From Mesorhizobium sp. (GTDB lineage: Bacteria > Pseudomonadota > Alphaproteobacteria > Rhizobiales > Rhizobiaceae): 64,000 bases of DNA. Both the position numbers and the translations under genes were made by a program. The stretch is taken from assembly GCA_004963905.1 (NCBI GenBank), contig SUGL01000014.1, positions 1-64,000 on the forward strand, in the 5' to 3' direction. Within the stretch, counting starts at the first letter, position 1, and every line of letters begins with the position of its first letter. Under the pieces are notes generated by a model. The model saw only the letters and a program-made list of their open reading frames with translations, was not told where the DNA came from and made no database searches. This document shows, piece by piece, positions 37,230 through 47,000 of this stretch.

Positions 37230-38387
37230 ATGACCGACCCGACCCGCCTTCCCGCCGACGGAATTTTCGTCGGCCGCGCCAGGACCAGCGAAGCCTCCCA
37301 TCCGCTGGTGGTGACCGTGCGCAACGGCGAGGTCATCGACATCACGTCGAGCGCGGCACCGACCGTGCGCGACCTGTGCGAGCTGAAGGATCCGGCCGGG
37401 CACGTGCGCTCGGCCAAGGGCAAGGCGATCGGCGCGCTGGAAGACATCGCCGCAAACAGCTTCGAGGCGAAGCGCGATGCGGCGAAGCCGATCCTGCTTT
37501 CCCCCGTCGACCTGCAGGCGGTCAAGGCCTCGGGTGTCACTTTCGTCGTCAGCCTGCTCGAACGCGTCATCGAGGAACAGGCGCGCGGCTCGGCGGAAAA
37601 GGCCGACGCCATCCGCGCCGACATCGCTGGATTAATCGGCCATGATCTGTCGAAGCTGAAGCCCGGCTCGCCGGAAGCGATGGAGATCAAGGCCAAGCTG
37701 ATTTCGCGCGGCGCCTGGTCGCAATATCTCGAAGTAGGCATCGGCCCCGATGCCGAGATCTTCACCAAATGCCAGCCGATGGCCTCCGTCGGCTTCGGCG
37801 CCGATGTCGGGCTGCACCCCGTCTCGACCTGGAACAATCCGGAGCCGGAGATCGCCATGATCGCCGACAGTTCGGGCCGCATCGTCGGCGCCACGCTCGG
37901 CAACGACGTCAACCTGCGCGACGTCGAGGGCCGCTCGGCGCTGCTGCTCGGCAAGGCCAAGGACAACAACGCCTCCGCCTCGCTCGGACCCTTCATCCGG
38001 CTGTTCGACGAGACGTTCGCAATCGCCGACGTGAAGCGCGCCACGGTGCGTCTCAGCGTCGAGGGCGAGGACGGGTTCTCGCTGGAGGGCGCAAGCTCGA
38101 TGGCGGAAATCAGCCGCTCGCCGGAAGAGCTGGTCAAGGCCGCCATGGGCCCGCATCACCAGTATCCGGACGGGCTGGCGCTCTATCTCGGCACCATGTT
38201 CGTGCCGTCAAAGGATCGCGGCGAGAAGGGCAAGGGTTTTACGCACAAGATCGGCGACATCGTCACCATCTCGTCCGAAAAGCTGGGCGCGCTGGTCAAC
38301 CGGGTGCGGCTGTCGCCGGATTGCCCGCATTGGACCTACGGCGCCAGCCATCTGATGCGCGATCTCGCCAAGGCCAACCTGATCTAG
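37230..38387 (+). CDS. FAH-family dehydratase/hydrolase, XylX-like
   Basis: This 385-residue protein has a C-terminal fumarylacetoacetate hydrolase fold. Metal-ligand acids lie in the NNPEPEIAMI and GATLGNDVNLRDVEG segments, and ALYLGTMFVPSKDRG and HKIGDIVTISSEKLG complete the barrel. The long N-terminal domain and overall length resemble XylX/KdaD-type 2-keto-3-deoxypentonate dehydratases rather than FAH itself. A sugar ABC importer and a LacI regulator follow on the same strand, which fits pentose or pentonate breakdown to 2-oxoglutarate semialdehyde. GAGAGGA precedes the ATG at 37230. Confidence 0.82.
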   Translation: MTDPTRLPADGIFVGRARTSEASHPLVVTVRNGEVIDITSSAAPTVRDLCELKDPAGHVRSAKGKAIGALEDIAANSFEAKRDAAKPILLSPVDLQAVKASGVTFVVSLLERVIEEQARGSAEKADAIRADIAGLIGHDLSKLKPGSPEAMEIKAKLISRGAWSQYLEVGIGPDAEIFTKCQPMASVGFGADVGLHPVSTWNNPEPEIAMIADSSGRIVGATLGNDVNLRDVEGRSALLLGKAKDNNASASLGPFIRLFDETFAIADVKRATVRLSVEGEDGFSLEGASSMAEISRSPEELVKAAMGPHHQYPDGLALYLGTMFVPSKDRGEKGKGFTHKIGDIVTISSEKLGALVNRVRLSPDCPHWTYGASHLMRDLAKANLI

Positions 38388-38415
38388 CACCCGCGCCAAG
38401 CGTGACATTGTCCAA

Positions 38416-38441
38416 AGCCCATCCGCGAAAGCCGATGGGCT
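38416..38441 (+). other. Hairpin between the FAH gene and the sugar importer
   Basis: AGCCCATC and GATGGGCT form a perfect 8-bp stem with a 10-nt loop, 28 bp after the FAH stop. No T tract follows, so it may be a weak terminator or a message-stabilising hairpin. The rest of the gap up to the binding-protein start should contain its promoter; I see no clear LacI-type operator. Confidence 0.45.
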
Positions 38442-38662
38442 GATGGCGTTGCTTGCCCAAAGAAAAATCACCGCAACTGATGCAATCTGATGGGTTCGCT
38501 GATGGCGCGAGCGCCTGCCCCAACATCCATTGGCGATGGAGGCTTGTCAGCAGCCGAAAAAGGGAATGCTCTAGACGTTCCGGTCGGCGCGGGCAGGAGA
38601 TGCGGTTTCTTGGGCTGCATCGCGCCTGATGTGGAGGTGAATTCAACATGGGAGGAAATCGA

Positions 38663-39595
38663 ATGCTTTCGAGGCTGAGACTGCTCGTGCTTGGCTTGAT
38701 CGCGGCGCTCGCCATTCCGGCGATGGCCGAGGCCAAGACGTTCTACTGGATTTCGCATGGCGGCCCGGCCGATCCGGTCTGGACCTACTTCCTGGCCGGC
38801 GCCAAGCAATGGGCGACCGACACCGGCAACAAGGTGAACACCTCGTTCCACAATGGCGACGTCGCTTCGCAGCAGGAGGCCGTCCGCGCCGCCATCTCGG
38901 CCAAGGCCGACGGCATCGTCACCACCAGCCCCGATCCGGGCAGCCTTGTCGAGATCGTCAAGGAAGCGCGCGCGGCCAAAATCCCGATCATCAACTTCAA
39001 CACGCCCGATCCGAAGGCGAACTTCAACGCCTATGTCGGCGGCGACAACGTCACCTTCGGCAAGCACTGGGCGCAGTATCTGGTCGACAAGGGCTTGGTG
39101 AAGAAGGGCGATTTCGTGTGGATGCCCGTCGAGGTGCCCGGCGCCACCTATGGCGTGCAGGAAGAGGAAGGCATCAAGAGCGTGTTCGGGCCGCTCGGCA
39201 TCACCTATGAGGTGACCGAAGCCACGCTCGACCAGGCCGAAGTGATCAACCGCATGGTCGACTATCTTACCGCCCACAAGGGCAAGGTGAAGGCGATGAT
39301 CGGCCTCGGCGACCTCGTCACCGGCTCGGTCAAGCGCGTGTTCGACCAGGTCGGCGTCAAGCCGGGCGAAATCCCGGTCGTCGGCTGGGGCAACTCGCTC
39401 GACACCACGCAGGAAGTGCTGAACGGCTATGTCAACGCCGCGCAGTGGCAGGACCCGCAGGCGACCAGCTATGTCGCGCTGTCGCTTGCCGCGATGGCGT
39501 CCGCCGGCATTCCTCCGGGCTTCAACGTCATCACCGGCGCGCTCTACGAGAAGGACACCGCCGGCGTCTACGACAAGATCCTGTCGGGCAAATAA
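38663..39595 (+). CDS. Sugar ABC transporter periplasmic binding protein
   Basis: This 310-residue type I periplasmic sugar-binding protein has a signal peptide (LRLLVLGLIAALAIPAMAEA). The mature start KTFYWISHGGPADPVWTYF and the segments SFHNGDVASQQEAVRAAISA and DGIVTTSPDPGSLVEIV belong to the ribose/fructose-binding cluster. I prefer the ATG at 38663, which has GGAGG 7 bp upstream, over the ATG at 38648 in the same frame. The importer is completed by the next two genes; the likely ligand is a pentose, hexose or related acid. Confidence 0.92.
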   Translation: MLSRLRLLVLGLIAALAIPAMAEAKTFYWISHGGPADPVWTYFLAGAKQWATDTGNKVNTSFHNGDVASQQEAVRAAISAKADGIVTTSPDPGSLVEIVKEARAAKIPIINFNTPDPKANFNAYVGGDNVTFGKHWAQYLVDKGLVKKGDFVWMPVEVPGATYGVQEEEGIKSVFGPLGITYEVTEATLDQAEVINRMVDYLTAHKGKVKAMIGLGDLVTGSVKRVFDQVGVKPGEIPVVGWGNSLDTTQEVLNGYVNAAQWQDPQATSYVALSLAAMASAGIPPGFNVITGALYEKDTAGVYDKILSGK

Positions 39596-39698
39596 TCCGC
39601 GACAATGGCCGTCGCCGCTCCTGTCGGCCACGGCCATTCCTTTCGCCGAGCCTGCCGCCGCGCGGGCTTCAGCCAAGTTCATTCACGTCGCGGGCGCA

Positions 39699-40685
39699 AT
39701 GGAAAACCGTTCCTTCATCCAAAGTTTCATCGCGCGGCCGGAATTCGGTCCGCTGGTGCTGCTGATCGTCGAACTCGTCGTCTTCTGGGTCATCAACCCG
39801 GATTTCCTGTCGCCGCAGAACATCTCCAACATCCTCGCCTTCACCGTCGAGCTCGGGCTGATCGCGCTGGCGATGACGCTCTTGATGACATCGGGCGAGT
39901 TCGACCTCTCGGTCGGCTCGCTGTTCGGCTTCTCGCCGGTGCTGATGTGGACGCTTTTCAACGGCGGCGTCACCTCGCTGGAGATGGGTTTCGTCATCGC
40001 GCTGGCGGTCGCGGCCTTGATCGGGCTGGTCAATGGCTGGTTCGTCACCCAGCTCAAGATCCCGTCCTTCCTGGTCACGCTCGGCATGCTTCTGGTGGTG
40101 CGCGGCACCGCGCTCTTCGTCACCGACGGCTTTCCGCAGCGCACCTGGAGCGCCGAGGGCAGCTGGCTGGCGGATATCCTGGTCGGCGATTTCTACATCG
40201 GGCCGTTCCGCATCTACGCGTCGCTGTTCTGGTTCATCGGCGCTGCGATCGTGCTGGGCTACGTATTGACGCAAAGCCGCACCGGCAACTGGATCCAGGC
40301 GGCCGGCGGCAACCCGAATGCGGCGCGTGCGCGCGGCGTCAACGTCAACCGCGTCAAAGTCGGCCTGTTCGTCCTGTCGGCGGTGATGGCTTCGCTCGCT
40401 GGCGTCATCTCCTCGCTGCGCACGTCCGCGGCTAACCCCAACAGCGGCACCGGCTACGAGCTCGAGGTCATCGCCATGGTGGTGATCGGCGGCACGGCGC
40501 TGACCGGCGGACGCGGCACCATCGTCGGCACGGTGCTCGGCATCCTGATCCTGCGGGTCATGCGCAACGGCATCGTGCTGATCGGCGTGCCGGGGCTCGC
40601 CTACAACATCTTCATCGGCGCGATCATCCTCGGCATGATGGCGCTGCATTCATGGCTCGAACGCCGGCACCAGGCAGGGACGTGA
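39699..40685 (+). CDS. Sugar ABC transporter permease (RbsC/FrcC-like)
   Basis: This 328-residue permease of the BPD_transp_2 type has eight to ten membrane segments. It has the family motif LIALAMTLLMTSGEFDLSVG and the ATPase-coupling region ARARGVNVNRVKVGLF, with AMVVIGGTALTGGRGTIVGT near the end. The start at 39699 is 103 bp after the binding-protein stop. An in-frame extension upstream lies in the binding-protein gene. It forms an operon with the ATPase gene 3 bp downstream. Confidence 0.92.
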   Translation: MENRSFIQSFIARPEFGPLVLLIVELVVFWVINPDFLSPQNISNILAFTVELGLIALAMTLLMTSGEFDLSVGSLFGFSPVLMWTLFNGGVTSLEMGFVIALAVAALIGLVNGWFVTQLKIPSFLVTLGMLLVVRGTALFVTDGFPQRTWSAEGSWLADILVGDFYIGPFRIYASLFWFIGAAIVLGYVLTQSRTGNWIQAAGGNPNAARARGVNVNRVKVGLFVLSAVMASLAGVISSLRTSAANPNSGTGYELEVIAMVVIGGTALTGGRGTIVGTVLGILILRVMRNGIVLIGVPGLAYNIFIGAIILGMMALHSWLERRHQAGT

Positions 40686-40688
40686 AGC

Positions 40689-41483
<795 letters not shown>

Positions 41484-41547
41484 ATTGCCCTGGCGTTGAT
41501 TTGGCCTGACGTTGATCAGGTCTAACAGGGGGCTCGCATCCCATCCT

Positions 41548-42582
41548 ATGACTGGACCCATGAAAGCCACCGTAGCCGACATCGCCAGGAGTTGCGGCCT
41601 GTCGACCGCAACGGTCGACAGGGTGCTCAACAACCGGCCGGGTGCAAGCGCCGCCAACCGCCAGCGTGTCATGGAGGCGGCAAAGCAGCTCGGCTATCTG
41701 CCGACGCTCGACCAGGTGGTGCTGCCGTCGAAGCCGGCGCATCTCGAATTCTTCCTGCCGATCGGCAGCAACGCCTTCATGGCCGATCTTGCCCATCACA
41801 TCGAGGACTATGCCGCGCGGCTGCCGCTGGTCGCCTCCTGCCGCATCCACAACCTCGCCGGCATCTCGCCGGGTGCGCTGCAGGGCGCGGTCGAGAACCT
41901 CTCGCTCAAGGCCAACGGCGTCGGCGTCATCGCCGTCGACCATCCGCGCACGCGCAACATTTTGCGCGAGCTGGTCGAGGCCGGCATCCGGCTGGTGACG
42001 CTGGTCTCGGACGTGCCGGCAGCACCTCGCTCGGCCTATGTCGGCATCGACAACCGGGTCGCCGGGCGCACGGCGGCGCTGTTGATGGGCCGCTTCCTCG
42101 GCGGCAGGACCGGACATCTGGCGATGGTGGTCGGCTCGCGCTCCTATCGCGGCCATGAGGAGCGCGAGATGGGTTTCCGTTCGGTGCTCGCCGAAGAGTT
42201 TCCCGATCTTACCGTCTCCAGCGCCGTCGAGATCAATGACGAGCCGGATGCAAGCTACCGCGCCACCATGAAGGCGCTGCACAACGAACCGGAGCTGCTC
42301 GGCATCTACTGCGTCGGCGCCGGACGCTCGGGCGTGGCAAAGGCATTGCTCGAAACCAAGCCGCGCAAGAAGCCGGTGTTCATCTGCCATGACCTGACGA
42401 AGGAAACGCGACGTTATCTCGTCGACGACCTAGCCGACGTCGTTATCGACCAGAATGCGCGATTGATCGCCGAGCAAGCGGTGATCCGGCTGCTCGGCTC
42501 GATCGCCTCATCGGCGCCTTACCTGACGAAGAAATTCATCGAGCCGCGGCTGATCTTCAAGGAAAACGTGCCGGTGCAGTAG
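41548..42582 (+). CDS. LacI-family transcriptional regulator
   Basis: This 344-residue regulator has an N-terminal LacI HTH (ATVADIARSCGLSTATVDRV, hinge NRPGASAANRQRVMEAAKQL) and a periplasmic-binding-protein-like sensor domain. I chose the ATG at 41548; the ATG at 41560 is possible, and a TTG at 41512 is less likely. It follows the sugar importer on the same strand, so it probably senses the same sugar and represses the cluster from a site I could not locate. Confidence 0.9.
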   Translation: MTGPMKATVADIARSCGLSTATVDRVLNNRPGASAANRQRVMEAAKQLGYLPTLDQVVLPSKPAHLEFFLPIGSNAFMADLAHHIEDYAARLPLVASCRIHNLAGISPGALQGAVENLSLKANGVGVIAVDHPRTRNILRELVEAGIRLVTLVSDVPAAPRSAYVGIDNRVAGRTAALLMGRFLGGRTGHLAMVVGSRSYRGHEEREMGFRSVLAEEFPDLTVSSAVEINDEPDASYRATMKALHNEPELLGIYCVGAGRSGVAKALLETKPRKKPVFICHDLTKETRRYLVDDLADVVIDQNARLIAEQAVIRLLGSIASSAPYLTKKFIEPRLIFKENVPVQ

Positions 42583-42657
42583 TTTCTGGCCGGTCTTGCT
42601 CGAATTGTCAGACGATTGATCCCGCAAATCTGCACACCAGCTATGCACGTTTCGCAG

Positions 42658-42685
42658 TTGCCGAATCGTTGGGCACACCCTAATT
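42658..42685 (+). promoter_or_regulatory. Probable sigma-70 promoter of the CCUCCUCCC sRNA
   Basis: TTGCCG (42658-42663) and CTAATT (42680-42685) are separated by 16 bp and resemble the rhizobial CTTGAC/CTATAT consensus. Transcription would begin near 42692, just before the first hairpin. Confidence 0.5.
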
Positions 42686-42691
42686 GTGGGC

Positions 42692-42807
42692 ATGTCGGAT
42701 GTCTTCCTCCTCCCAGACACCGACGGTGAATGCGGTACACCTCCTCCCGTGCCGTATTCGAAATCGAAGCCCGCTGCCTCCTCCTCCCGGCAGCGGGCTT
42801 TTTCTTT
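42692..42807 (+). ncRNA. Small RNA with three CCUCCUCCC loops (alpha-r14 / CcsR-like)
   Basis: Three consecutive hairpins each present CCTCCTCCC in the loop, at 42706-42714, 42740-42748 and 42780-42788. Stem 1 is 42694-42704 with 42715-42724 (10 bp, one bulged A). Stem 2 is 42729-42738 with 42749-42758. Stem 3 is the terminator. The motif is an anti-Shine-Dalgarno sequence. Three loops of this kind in a roughly 115-nt transcript with its own promoter and terminator fit the rhizobial alpha-r14 family and the CcsR ('cuckoo') RNAs of Rhodobacter, which are stress-linked. The 5' end is estimated. Confidence 0.82.
42767..42807 (+). terminator. Rho-independent terminator of the sRNA
   Basis: AAGCCCGCTGCC and GGCAGCGGGCTT form a perfect 12-bp stem around a 10-nt loop and are followed by TTTCTTT. 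It is one of the strongest terminators in the window. Confidence 0.9.
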
Positions 42808-42869
42808 GCCCCATTAGCCCCCTCACCCGGACCGCCAAGTCGAATTGCTCTGCAATTCGGGCAATCCGA

Positions 42870-42958
42870 CCTCCTCCCGAGGGGAGAGGAGATGGTCAGC
42901 GAGGGCGCCAATCCTTTCTCCCCTCGAGGAGAAGGTGACCGCGAAGCGGCCGGATGAG
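42870..42958. repeat. Family B-like palindromic repeats
   Basis: Two degenerate units, one with CTCCTCCCGAGGGGAGAGG (from 42871) and one with TTCTCCCCTCGAGGAGAAGG (from 42919), end in GGATGAGG as in the 32.7-kb pair. They separate the sRNA from the convergent TetR gene. Confidence 0.6.
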
Positions 42959-42970
42959 GGTGAGTCCCGC

Positions 42971-43555
42971 TCAGCGCGCCCGGAACGACGCGATCAGGCT
43001 CTCGGCCATGCGCACGAACTGCGCGCTCGGGCCCTCGGCGCCGACGCTCTGCATCGAGACGCGCGCGCCTTCGAGCAGCAGCGACAGCGTGTCGGCGAGA
43101 AGCTCGGCCTGACCGATGCCGGCGTCGCGGCACAGTGCAACCAGCTTTTCGCGCTGGGCTTCCTTCAGCTCCTTGATGACGCGCCTGGCCGGGTGATCGC
43201 TCTCGCTGAGCTCGACGGCGGCATTGGCCATGTCGCAGCCGCGGCTGTCGGCGCTGAGCAGTTCCGAAGCCTTGTGAACCCAGGCATGCAGCTGGGCGAG
43301 CTTGTCGCCGGGGTGCTTGGCCTCGAACTCGTCCCATATCCTTGAAGCCTTCGCCGCGGTGGCGCGCAGGCATTCGATGATCAGCTCGTCCTTGGATTCG
43401 AAGTGACGATAGAGCGTCATCTTGTTGGTGCCGGCAGCCTCGGTGATGGCGTCGACGCCAACACCCTTGATGCCGTGCTTGTGGAACATGTCCTGCGCCG
43501 TCTCGAGAATCCGATCCCGTGGGCGAGAGCGCTCCACGACGCCGTCTGCCATCAT
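42971..43555 (-). CDS. TetR-family transcriptional regulator
   Basis: This 194-residue regulator has the TetR HTH (RILETAQDMFHKHGIKGVGV, TEAAGTNKMTLYRHFESKDE) and a helical ligand-binding domain. It is divergent from the small protein/RND pump operon. Two GTTAC-N6-GTAAC repeats occupy the shared upstream region. It is therefore the probable local repressor of the pump and of itself, released by a pump substrate. A second ATG 3 bp downstream is equally possible as start. Confidence 0.9.
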   Translation of the reverse strand: MMADGVVERSRPRDRILETAQDMFHKHGIKGVGVDAITEAAGTNKMTLYRHFESKDELIIECLRATAAKASRIWDEFEAKHPGDKLAQLHAWVHKASELLSADSRGCDMANAAVELSESDHPARRVIKELKEAQREKLVALCRDAGIGQAELLADTLSLLLEGARVSMQSVGAEGPSAQFVRMAESLIASFRAR

Positions 43556-43603
43556 GCTCTCCTTTCGTTTCCAAAAAACCTCGGCACACCTCTTGACTAG
43601 GGT

Positions 43604-43644
43604 GTTACCGATCTGTAACTTCCAGAATGTTACTTACTGGTAAC
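43604..43644. promoter_or_regulatory. Two TetR-type operators, GTTAC-N6-GTAAC
   Basis: Inverted repeats at 43604-43619 and 43629-43644 have identical 5-bp arms and 6-bp centres, spaced 25 bp centre to centre. A TTGACT hexamer at 43593 faces the pump operon, so binding here would block its promoter. The two sites lie 49-89 bp upstream of the TetR start. Confidence 0.75.
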
Positions 43645-43803
43645 ACCTATATCGCTCCGCGTCAACGACAAGGGTTCCACCGATAGGCCCTGCCAGAGCG
43701 AGATGGGGACAGAACTCTGCCCGTCATGCGGCTTCGGCCGGTGAAAATCGAGAAAAACGGTTCGTGATCATACGATGCGGGCCGCAAGCAAGGAGCTACT
43801 CCT

Positions 43804-44040
43804 ATGCAAAAGCGTAAAGACCTGACGATCGACGAAGCCATCCGGGATCCGATGATCCGGCTGGTGATGAAGGCTGATGGGATCGACCCCAGGGCCTTCG
43901 AGCGGATGCTGCGCTCGCGCGCGGCCGAACAGGCACCGGACGAGATCCTGCCATCCTTCCTGGAGGACTCCGGTTCCGGCCGCGCCCGGCGCATGCGCCA
44001 CTTCGCAAAACCGTTCGGCGAGGCATCCGTGTCATGGTGA
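43804..44040 (+). CDS. Small hypothetical protein preceding the RND pump (78 aa)
   Basis: This soluble 78-residue protein (MQKRKDLTIDEAIRDPMIRL, DGIDPRAFERMLRSRAAE) has no membrane segment. AAGGAG lies 8 bp before the ATG. Its last 7 bases overlap the RND permease start, so translation is coupled to the pump. The arrangement suggests a conserved leader protein or pump accessory, but I do not recognise a family. The gap from 43645 shows no other gene. Confidence 0.68.
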   Translation: MQKRKDLTIDEAIRDPMIRLVMKADGIDPRAFERMLRSRAAEQAPDEILPSFLEDSGSGRARRMRHFAKPFGEASVSW

Positions 44041-47000
44041 ACTTCTTCATCCACCGCCCGATCTTCGCGTCGGCGATCGCCATCATCATGGTGCTCGCCG
44101 GCGGGATCGCCTATTTCCTGCTGCCCGTCTCGCAGTTCCCCGACATCACGCCCCCGCAAGTCGTGGTCAGCGCCCATTATCCCGGCGCCAGCACGCAAGT
44201 CGTGGCCGATACGGTCACCACGCCGCTCGAGCAGCAGATCAACGGCGTGCAGGGCATGACCTACATGTCGTCGACGAGCTCGAATGACGGCTCCTCGACC
44301 ATCACCATCACCTTCGATGTCGGCTATCCGCTGAGCACCGCGGCGGTCGACGTGCAGAACCGCGTCTCGCAGGCTGCATCCTCCCTTCCCGCGATCGTCA
44401 ACCAGGGCGGCGTGACGATCAAGAAACAGAACCCCAATTTCGTTTTGATCGTCGACCTCACCTCGCCGGACGGCTCCGTCGATCCGGTGGCGCTGAGCAA
44501 CCTCGCCTATCTGCAGGTGGTCGATCCGCTGAAGCGGCTGCCCGGCGTCGGCGACGTGCAGATCTTCGGCGAACGCCGCTATTCGATGCGGGTCTGGCTC
44601 GACCCGGACAAATTGGCCAATCTTGGCATCACCGCGGTCGACGTGCAGAACGCCATTTCGGAGCAGAACGTGCAGGTGGCGGCCGGCAAGATCGGCCAGT
44701 CGCCGGCGCCGGCCGGCACCGCCTTCGAGATGCAGGTCAACGCGGTCGGCCGCTTGAGCGATCCGAAGGAATTCGGCGACATCGTCGTGCGCGCCAATTC
44801 GCAGAACGGCTCGCTGGTGCGGCTGCGCGACGTCGCCCGCATCGAGCTCGGCGCGTTGCAATATTCGTCGTCCGCCTTCTTCGGCAAGGACCCGACCGTG
44901 GTGCTCGCCGTCTACCAGATGCCCGGCTCCAACGCGCTCGACCTGCAGCAGCGGGTCAAGGACAAGATGCAGGAGCTTTCGCAGCGCTTCCCGAAGGGCG
45001 TCAGCTACGCCATGCACTACGACACGACGCGCTTCGTCTCGGCCTCGATGCATGACGTGTTGATCACGCTCGGCGAGGCGCTGGTGCTGGTCGTGGCGGT
45101 GGTCTTCATCTTCCTGCAGAGCTGGCGCACCACCATCATCCCGACCATCGCCATTCCCGTATCGCTGATCGCGACGCTGGCTATCATGTACATGCTGGGC
45201 TTCTCGCTCAACATGCTGTCGCTGCTCGGCATGGTGCTGGCGATCGGCCTCGTCGTCGACGACGCCATCGTCGTGGTCGAGAATGTCGAGCGACAGCTCG
45301 AAGCCGGCCTCGCGCCGCTCGCCGCGACGCGCGCGGCGATGGCCGAGGTGACCGGACCGATCATCGCCACCACCGCGGTGCTCGGGGCGGTGTTCATCCC
45401 GGTTGCCTTCATTCCCGGCGTTTCGGGGCGGCTCTACAACCAGTTCGCGCTCACCGTCGCGATCTCGGTCGGCATCTCCGCCTTCAACTCGCTGACGCTG
45501 AGCCCGGCGCTGAGCGCCGCGTTCCTGCGCCATCGCGGCGAGACGCAGTTCTTCCTGTTCCGCTGGTTCAATGCCGGCTTCGACTGGCTGTCGCATGCCT
45601 ATGCGCGTGGCGTGCGCATCCTGATCAGGCTGCGCTGGGCCATGCTCGGCCTGTTCGCGGCCGGCTTGGTCGCCACCTATTTCGTCTGGCAGAAGCTGCC
45701 CTCGACCTTCCTCCCCGTCGAGGACCAGGGCTATTTCTTCGTCGTCATCCAGTTGCCGGACGGCGCCTCGCTGGAGCGCACCGACGCGGTGGCGCAGAAG
45801 GCGCGCGACATCCTGCAGAACACGCCCGGCGTCGACATCGTCGGCTCGATCAGCGGCCTCAACTTCCTGACCAGCGCCGCCCAGTCGAATTCGGCGGTGG
45901 AGTTCGCCATACTGAAGCCGTGGGACGAGCGCGGGCCCGACCAGAACGCCTCGAAACTGGTCGAGCAGGTGCGCGGCAAGCTGTTGCAGATGCCGGAAGC
46001 TTTCGCGCTGTCCTTCGATCCGCCCTCGATCCCGGGCCTCGGCACCACCGGCGGCTTCGAGTTCCAGGTGGAAGACCTCTCTGGCCGCGGCAGCGCGGCG
46101 CTCAACGAGGTCACGCAGGCGCTGATCGCCGAGGCGCGCAAGCAGCCGGAGCTCAACCCGCAGCAGCTGTTCTCGTCCTTCTCGACCTCGACGCCGCAGT
46201 TCAACTACGACCTCGACCGCAGCAAGGCGAAGCTGCTCGGCCTCAATCTGCCCGACGTGTTCAACACGCTGCAGATCTATCTCGGCTCGCTCTACGTCAA
46301 CGACTTCAACCTGTTCGGCCGCACCTTCCGTGTGACCATCCAGGCCGACAAGGACGCGCGCGGAAATGCGAACGACATCTCGCGGCTCTATGTGCGCAAC
46401 GCGTCGGGCGGCATGGTGCCGCTGAGCACGCTGGGCAAGCTGATGCCGATCGTCGGTCCCGAGACAGTGCCGCACTACAACAACAATGCCTCGGCTCTCA
46501 TCAATGGCGGCGCCGCTCCGGGCTTCTCGTCCGGACAGGCGGTGGCGGCGATGGAGCGGGCGGCGGCAAACGTGCTGCCGAGGGACTTCGGCTACGAGTG
46601 GACCGGCATCACCTATCAGGAGCTCAAGGCGGGCTCGATCGCCTCGGTCGTGTTCGGGCTGGCGATCGTCTTCGTCTTCCTGATCCTGGCGGCGCAATAT
46701 GAAAGCTTCGCGATGCCTTTCATGGTGCTGCTCGCCGTGCCGCTCGCTCTGTTCGGCGCCTTCGTCGTGTTGCTGCTGCGCGGCATGCAGATCGACGTCT
46801 ACTCGCAGATCGGCTTCGTCATGCTGATCGGCCTGGCGGCGAAGAACGCCATCCTGATCGTCGAGTTCGCCAGGCGACGGCGCGAGGAAGGCCTGACCAT
46901 CGTCGAGGCGGCGATGGAGGCCGCGCGGCTGAGGCTGCGGCCGATCCTGATGACCGCATTCGCCTTCATTCTCGGCGTGCTGCCGCTGATGTTCGCGACG

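Noticed and set aside
42870..42878. Fourth CCTCCTCCC copy downstream of the sRNA terminator
   Set aside because: It lies after the terminator and belongs to a palindromic repeat (CTCCTCCCGAGGGGAGAGG), so it is not a fourth loop of the sRNA.
43703..43744. Very short frame with a CPSC motif upstream of the RND operon
   Set aside because: It has only 13 codons and no clear ribosome site. The cysteine pair is most likely chance.
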